Shown here: in pieces, positions 60,650 to 64,000 of the stretch
Layout: each line of letters begins with the position of its first letter
Position numbering within the stretch: position 1 is the first letter of the stretch
NCBI RefSeq assembly: GCF_020150815.1
Contig: NZ_CP083723.1
Span: 744,001 to 808,000 of the forward strand
Source: Haloprofundus salilacus
Lineage (GTDB): Archaea; Halobacteriota; Halobacteria; Halobacteriales; Haloferacaceae
DNA: 64,000 nt
Direction: 5' to 3'
Notes under the pieces: generated by a model
Database searches by the model: none
Told to the model about the DNA's origin: nothing
What the model saw: the letters and a program-made list of their open reading frames with translations, nothing else
Program-made: the position numbers and the translations under genes

Positions 60650-61035
60650 GCGAAACCAGCGAAGAGACGTGGGGAATCGCCCACGTGTACGCGTCGTTCA
60701 ACAACACGGTCATCACCATCACCGACCAGACCGGTGCCGAGACCATCGCTAAATCCAGCGGTGGGACCGTGGTGAAGCAGAACCGTGACGAGGCGTCGCC
60801 GTACGCGGCGATGCAGATGGCCGAAGTCGTGGCCGAGGAGGTCAAGGCGGCGGGCATCGACGGCGTTCACGTCCGCGTTCGCGGACCCGGCGGGAACCTC
60901 AACAAGTCCCCCGGACCCGGCGCCCAGGCGACCATCCGAGCGCTCGCTCGTGCCGGACTCGAAATCGGCCGCATCGAGGACGTGACGCCGATTCCGCACG
61001 ACGGCACCCGCGCTCCCAAAAACCGCAGGTTCTGA
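60646..61035 (+). CDS. rps11: 30S ribosomal protein S11
   Basis: 129 residues: [40 protein letters not shown], ending [15 protein letters not shown]. Platform protein near the mRNA exit. Confidence 0.97.
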   Translation: MSETSEETWGIAHVYASFNNTVITITDQTGAETIAKSSGGTVVKQNRDEASPYAAMQMAEVVAEEVKAAGIDGVHVRVRGPGGNLNKSPGPGAQATIRALARAGLEIGRIEDVTPIPHDGTRAPKNRRF

Positions 61036-61039
61036 AACG

Positions 61040-61789
61040 ATGGTAGACGAGTTCGAGGTCGAGTTCATCGAACGCGAAGAACGGTCGGCGCGGTTCGTCG
61101 TCCGCGGGCTGACGCCCGCGGTAGCCAACGGCATCCGCCGCGCGATGATCACCGACGTGCCGACGCTGTCTATCGACACCGTCCGGTTCGTCGAGAACTC
61201 CTCGGTGATGTTCGACGAGATGATCGGTCTTCGACTGGGCCTCGTGCCGCTCACGACGCCCCTCGACGATTTCGAGGTCGGCGACACGGTGACGCTGGCG
61301 CTCGACGTCGAAGGACCGGCGACGGCGTACTCCGGCGACATCGAGACCAGCGACGAGCTGGTCAGACCCGCCGACGAGAACATACCGATAATCGAGCTGA
61401 AAGAGGGCCAACGCCTCGAGTTCGAGGCGGACGCGGTCCTCGACACCGGCAAGAGCCACGCCAAACATCAGGGCGGCGTGGCAGTCGGCTACCGACACCT
61501 GCAGCGGGTGGAAGTCGTCGGCGACGCCGGCGAGTTCGACGAGGAGGAGCCGAACATCCTCCGGGGCGTCATCGAGACGGAGGAGGGTGAGCTCGTCGCC
61601 ACCGACGAGTTCGACCACGACCTCACGAACCGTTACCCCGGCAAGGAAGTCGAGGTGACGGACGTCCCCGGCGCGTTCGTCTTCCACGTGGAGACGGACG
61701 GCTCGTTCAGCGCCGACGAACTGCTGCTTCGCGCCATCGAGTCCATCGATGCGCGGGCGGCGGAACTCGAAGACGCAGTCGCGGTTTAA
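61040..61789 (+). CDS. rpoD: DNA-directed RNA polymerase subunit D
   Basis: 249 residues, archaeal homologue of bacterial alpha N-terminal domain: [20 protein letters not shown]. The ferredoxin-like domain is present but has no Cys, so no Fe-S cluster, as in other haloarchaea. Starts 4 bp after rps11. Confidence 0.96.
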   Translation: MVDEFEVEFIEREERSARFVVRGLTPAVANGIRRAMITDVPTLSIDTVRFVENSSVMFDEMIGLRLGLVPLTTPLDDFEVGDTVTLALDVEGPATAYSGDIETSDELVRPADENIPIIELKEGQRLEFEADAVLDTGKSHAKHQGGVAVGYRHLQRVEVVGDAGEFDEEEPNILRGVIETEEGELVATDEFDHDLTNRYPGKEVEVTDVPGAFVFHVETDGSFSADELLLRAIESIDARAAELEDAVAV

Positions 61790-61980
61790 ACTAGTACAGA
61801 TGACCCCTTCACCCACGCACCGACGTTCGCTTCGGACGCTTCGGCGGCGCCACTGCTCCGGTGGTACTGCCGAGGCCCGGCGATCGACGGTGCTGTCGGC
61901 CGACGACGCGGCGACCGGACGGTCGTCGGACGGTCGGACCGAAAGTGGTTTGAAGGGGCGAAGAGAACAACGAAATGCGT

Positions 61981-62065
61981 GCAGGGATAGCCAAGTTTGG
62001 CCAACGGCGCAGCGTTCAGGGCGCTGTCTCATAGGAGTCCGCAGGTTCAAATCCTGCTCCCTGCA
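61981..62065 (+). tRNA. tRNA-Leu(CAG)
   Basis: 85 nt, class II: acceptor GCAGGGA/TCCCTGC, discriminator A, anticodon loop TTCAGGG (CAG), variable arm tctcataggagtcc, T-loop TTCAAAT. Sits between rpoD and rpl18e, a conserved haloarchaeal position. Confidence 0.95.
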
Positions 62066-62092
62066 CTCCCCTTCTCAGGAGGTTACTTCATC

Positions 62093-62446
62093 ATGAGTAG
62101 CAAGACGAATCCGAGACTCACAAGTCTCATCGCCGAGCTAAAGGCGGTTTCGCGCGATTCGGACGCCGCAGTATGGCGTGACATCGCAGACCGCCTCGAA
62201 AAGCCCCGGCGCACCCACGCGGAGGTCAACCTCGGCCGCATCGAGCGGTACGCAGAGGAAGACGAAACCGTGGTCGTCCCCGGCAAGGTGCTGGGGAGTG
62301 GTGTGCTGCAGAAAAACGTCACCGTCGCAGCGGTCGACTTCTCGGGCACCGCCCGCAAGAAGATCGAACAGGTCGGTGACGTGCTGACGCTCGAACAGGT
62401 CGCAGAACAAAACCCCGAAGGGTCCAACGTCCGGGTGATTCGATGA
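62093..62446 (+). CDS. rpl18e: 50S ribosomal protein L18e
   Basis: 117 residues from ATG 62093: [40 protein letters not shown]. The archaeal/eukaryotic homologue of bacterial L15. Confidence 0.96.
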   Translation: MSSKTNPRLTSLIAELKAVSRDSDAAVWRDIADRLEKPRRTHAEVNLGRIERYAEEDETVVVPGKVLGSGVLQKNVTVAAVDFSGTARKKIEQVGDVLTLEQVAEQNPEGSNVRVIR

Positions 62447-62880
62447 GTTACGCCGAGTTCGAAGCCGACGTGATCGTCGACGCGCGCGACTGCATCATGG
62501 GTCGCGTCGCGAGCGAGGTGGCCCAGCGCGCGCTCGCCGGCGAGCGCGTCGCGGTCATCAACGCCGAACGCGCGGTCATCACCGGCAGCGACGAAGACGT
62601 GATGAGCGTCTACCGGAAGCGCGCGGAGGTCGGCTCCGACCGCGGTCCGTACTACCCGAAGCGCCCCGACCGGATCTTTAAGCGAGCCATCCGCGGCATG
62701 CTTCCGTACAAGCAGTCGCACGGCCGCGAAGCGTTCGAGAACGTCCGCGTCTACCTCGACAACCCGTACGACGAAGACGGCGAAGTGCTCGACGGCACGT
62801 CGCTGGACCGACTCTCGAACATTAAGTTCATCTCCCTCGGAGAGGTCTCCGAAAAACTGGGTGCTAACGTCACATGGTAA
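62443..62880 (+). CDS. rpl13: 50S ribosomal protein L13
   Basis: 145 residues: [44 protein letters not shown] overlap with rpl18e, 7-nt overlap with rps9. Confidence 0.97.
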   Translation: MSYAEFEADVIVDARDCIMGRVASEVAQRALAGERVAVINAERAVITGSDEDVMSVYRKRAEVGSDRGPYYPKRPDRIFKRAIRGMLPYKQSHGREAFENVRVYLDNPYDEDGEVLDGTSLDRLSNIKFISLGEVSEKLGANVTW

Positions 62881-63272
62881 CCAACACGAGCGGTAAGAAG
62901 AAGACGGCCGTCGCCCGCGCCACCGTGCGCGAGGGCGAGGGTCGCGTACGAATCAACTCCCGACCCGTCGAACTGGTCGACCCGGAGATCGCTCGCCTGA
63001 AGATGCTGGAGCCGTTCCGCATCGCCGGCGACGAACTCCGCGACGACGTCGACATCGACGTGCGCGTCAACGGCGGCGGCTTCAGCGGGCAGGCGGACGC
63101 CACCCGCACCGCCATCGCCCGCGGACTGGTGCAGTACTTCAACGACGCCGAACTCCGCGACGCGTACATGGAGTTCGACCGGTCGCTGCTGGTCAACGAC
63201 GTTCGCCAGTCCGAATCCAAAAAGTGGGGCGGACCAGGCGCTCGCGCCCGCTACCAGAAGTCCTACCGCTGA
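62874..63272 (+). CDS. rps9: 30S ribosomal protein S9
   Basis: 132 residues: [40 protein letters not shown], with the C-terminal KSYR that reaches the P-site tRNA. Confidence 0.97.
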   Translation: MVTNTSGKKKTAVARATVREGEGRVRINSRPVELVDPEIARLKMLEPFRIAGDELRDDVDIDVRVNGGGFSGQADATRTAIARGLVQYFNDAELRDAYMEFDRSLLVNDVRQSESKKWGGPGARARYQKSYR

Positions 63273-63284
63273 GGTGACCTAACC

Positions 63285-63479
63285 ATGATGATACCCGTCC
63301 GGTGTTTCACGTGCGGCAACGTCGTCGCCGAGCACTGGGAAGAGTTCAAAGCGCGCGCCCGCGAGGGTGACGAAGACCCCGCCGAAGTTCTCGACGAACT
63401 CGGCGTCGAGCGGGCGTGCTGCCGACGGATGATGGTTTCGCACAAAGACCTCGTCGACGTGGTGGCACCGTACCAATGA
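63285..63479 (+). CDS. rpoN: DNA-directed RNA polymerase subunit N
   Basis: 64 residues: [20 protein letters not shown], later [11 protein letters not shown]-x2-C and CC form the zinc site. Homologue of Rpb10. ATG 63285 or 63288. Confidence 0.96.
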   Translation: MMIPVRCFTCGNVVAEHWEEFKARAREGDEDPAEVLDELGVERACCRRMMVSHKDLVDVVAPYQ

Positions 63480-63652
63480 TGCAACACTACAATCGGTACG
63501 AGAAGGCGCGCATCCTCGGCGCACGAGCGCTGCAGATATCGTACGGCGCACCCGTGCTCGTCGAATCGAAACAGACCGAACCGATCCTCATCGCGGCCGA
63601 GGAGTACGACGCCGGGGTGCTCCCGTTCACCGTCCGGCGGGGGGAGACGTAG
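63476..63652 (+). CDS. rpoK: DNA-directed RNA polymerase subunit K
   Basis: 58 residues: [20 protein letters not shown] then [10 protein letters not shown]. Rpb6/omega homologue. ATG 63476 gives the ATGA overlap with rpoN; 63479 also possible. Confidence 0.95.
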   Translation: MMQHYNRYEKARILGARALQISYGAPVLVESKQTEPILIAAEEYDAGVLPFTVRRGET

Positions 63653-64000
63653 ATGACGCTCGTTACGAGCGTTCGACTCCGCCGCGTGCTCGACTCTCGG
63701 GGCAACCCGACCGTCGAAGCCGACGTGATGACCGAGTCCGGCGGATTCGGTCGGGCGGCCGCGCCGAGCGGCGCCTCGACCGGCGAGTACGAGGCCATCG
63801 AGCTGCCGCCGAACGAGTCCATCGCGGCGACGCGCGAACGCGCCGTCCCGCGTCTCGTCGGCGAAGTCCACGCCGGTAATCAGCGCGAAGTCGACGACAC
63901 GCTCCGCGCCGCCGACGGCACCAAGAACTTCTCGGAGATCGGCGCCAACAGCGCGGTCGCCATCTCGATGGCGGCCGCGAAAGCCGGCGCAGACGTGCTC
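63653..64000 (+). CDS. eno: Enolase, N-terminal part (cut by window end)
   Basis: 116 codons visible: [39 protein letters not shown] (the loop closing over the active site), [19 protein letters not shown]. Converts 2-phosphoglycerate to phosphoenolpyruvate. Starts directly after the rpoK stop. Confidence 0.97.
   Translation, partial: MTLVTSVRLRRVLDSRGNPTVEADVMTESGGFGRAAAPSGASTGEYEAIELPPNESIAATRERAVPRLVGEVHAGNQREVDDTLRAADGTKNFSEIGANSAVAISMAAAKAGADVL

Overview
The window is chromosomal DNA of a haloarchaeon (class Halobacteria). It is GC-rich and encodes very acidic proteins. Genes sit in overlapping ATGA operons, and promoters with a TATA box about 25 nt from the start codon suggest leaderless transcripts. 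The tRNA, ribosomal protein and RNA polymerase sets are archaeal. I cannot name the genus from the sequence.

Left arm (1-19.1 kb): the end of a prkA kinase operon with its partners yeaH and spoVR; three winged-helix/membrane proteins of one haloarchaeal family (DUF7344); tRNA-Glu; a fused beta-oxidation enzyme (3-hydroxyacyl-CoA dehydrogenase plus enoyl-CoA hydratase); an AlkA-type glycosylase; a RimK-like ligase fused to an aspartic-protease domain; an AstE-like hydrolase; the sdhCDBA operon; an odd tRNA-like locus; then small regulators, zinc-ribbon proteins, membrane microproteins, a methyltransferase and a cold-shock protein.

Middle (19.13-39.56 kb): an integrated genetic element of about 20.4 kb. 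It starts at a degenerate copy of the 3' end of tRNA-Thr beside a tyrosine integrase and ends at the intact tRNA-Thr(TGT), the usual architecture of tRNA-targeted integration. It carries PadR-like, ribbon-helix-helix, HTH-10 and DUF7344 regulators, two HNH-endonuclease genes, two head-to-head operons of very small proteins, at least three paralogous zinc-ribbon microproteins, secreted and lipoproteins, a gene resembling a phage tail protein, and several short repeats resembling insertion-sequence ends. I recognise no replication protein, packaging ATPase or capsid gene. Three genes are each interrupted by exactly one extra base, so the element looks like a decaying provirus or plasmid, unless these are sequencing errors.

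Right arm (39.6-64 kb): a GNAT acetyltransferase; a complete branched-chain amino-acid-type ABC transporter (livHMGF plus a Tat-lipoprotein binding protein) with a MazG-like protein; a CBS-domain protein; uridine kinase; tRNA-Ser(TGA) with two tandem 3'-end remnants; DUF7344, HalOD1 and Lrp regulators; a DUF2064 protein; uracil-DNA glycosylase; an Mrp-type Fe-S carrier; an acyl-CoA dehydrogenase; moaA; a DsbA-family protein; a BKACE-family enzyme; and the conserved archaeal cluster tRNA-Ser(GCT)-rps13-rps4-rps11-rpoD-tRNA-Leu-rpl18e-rpl13-rps9-rpoN-rpoK-eno, with eno cut by the window end.
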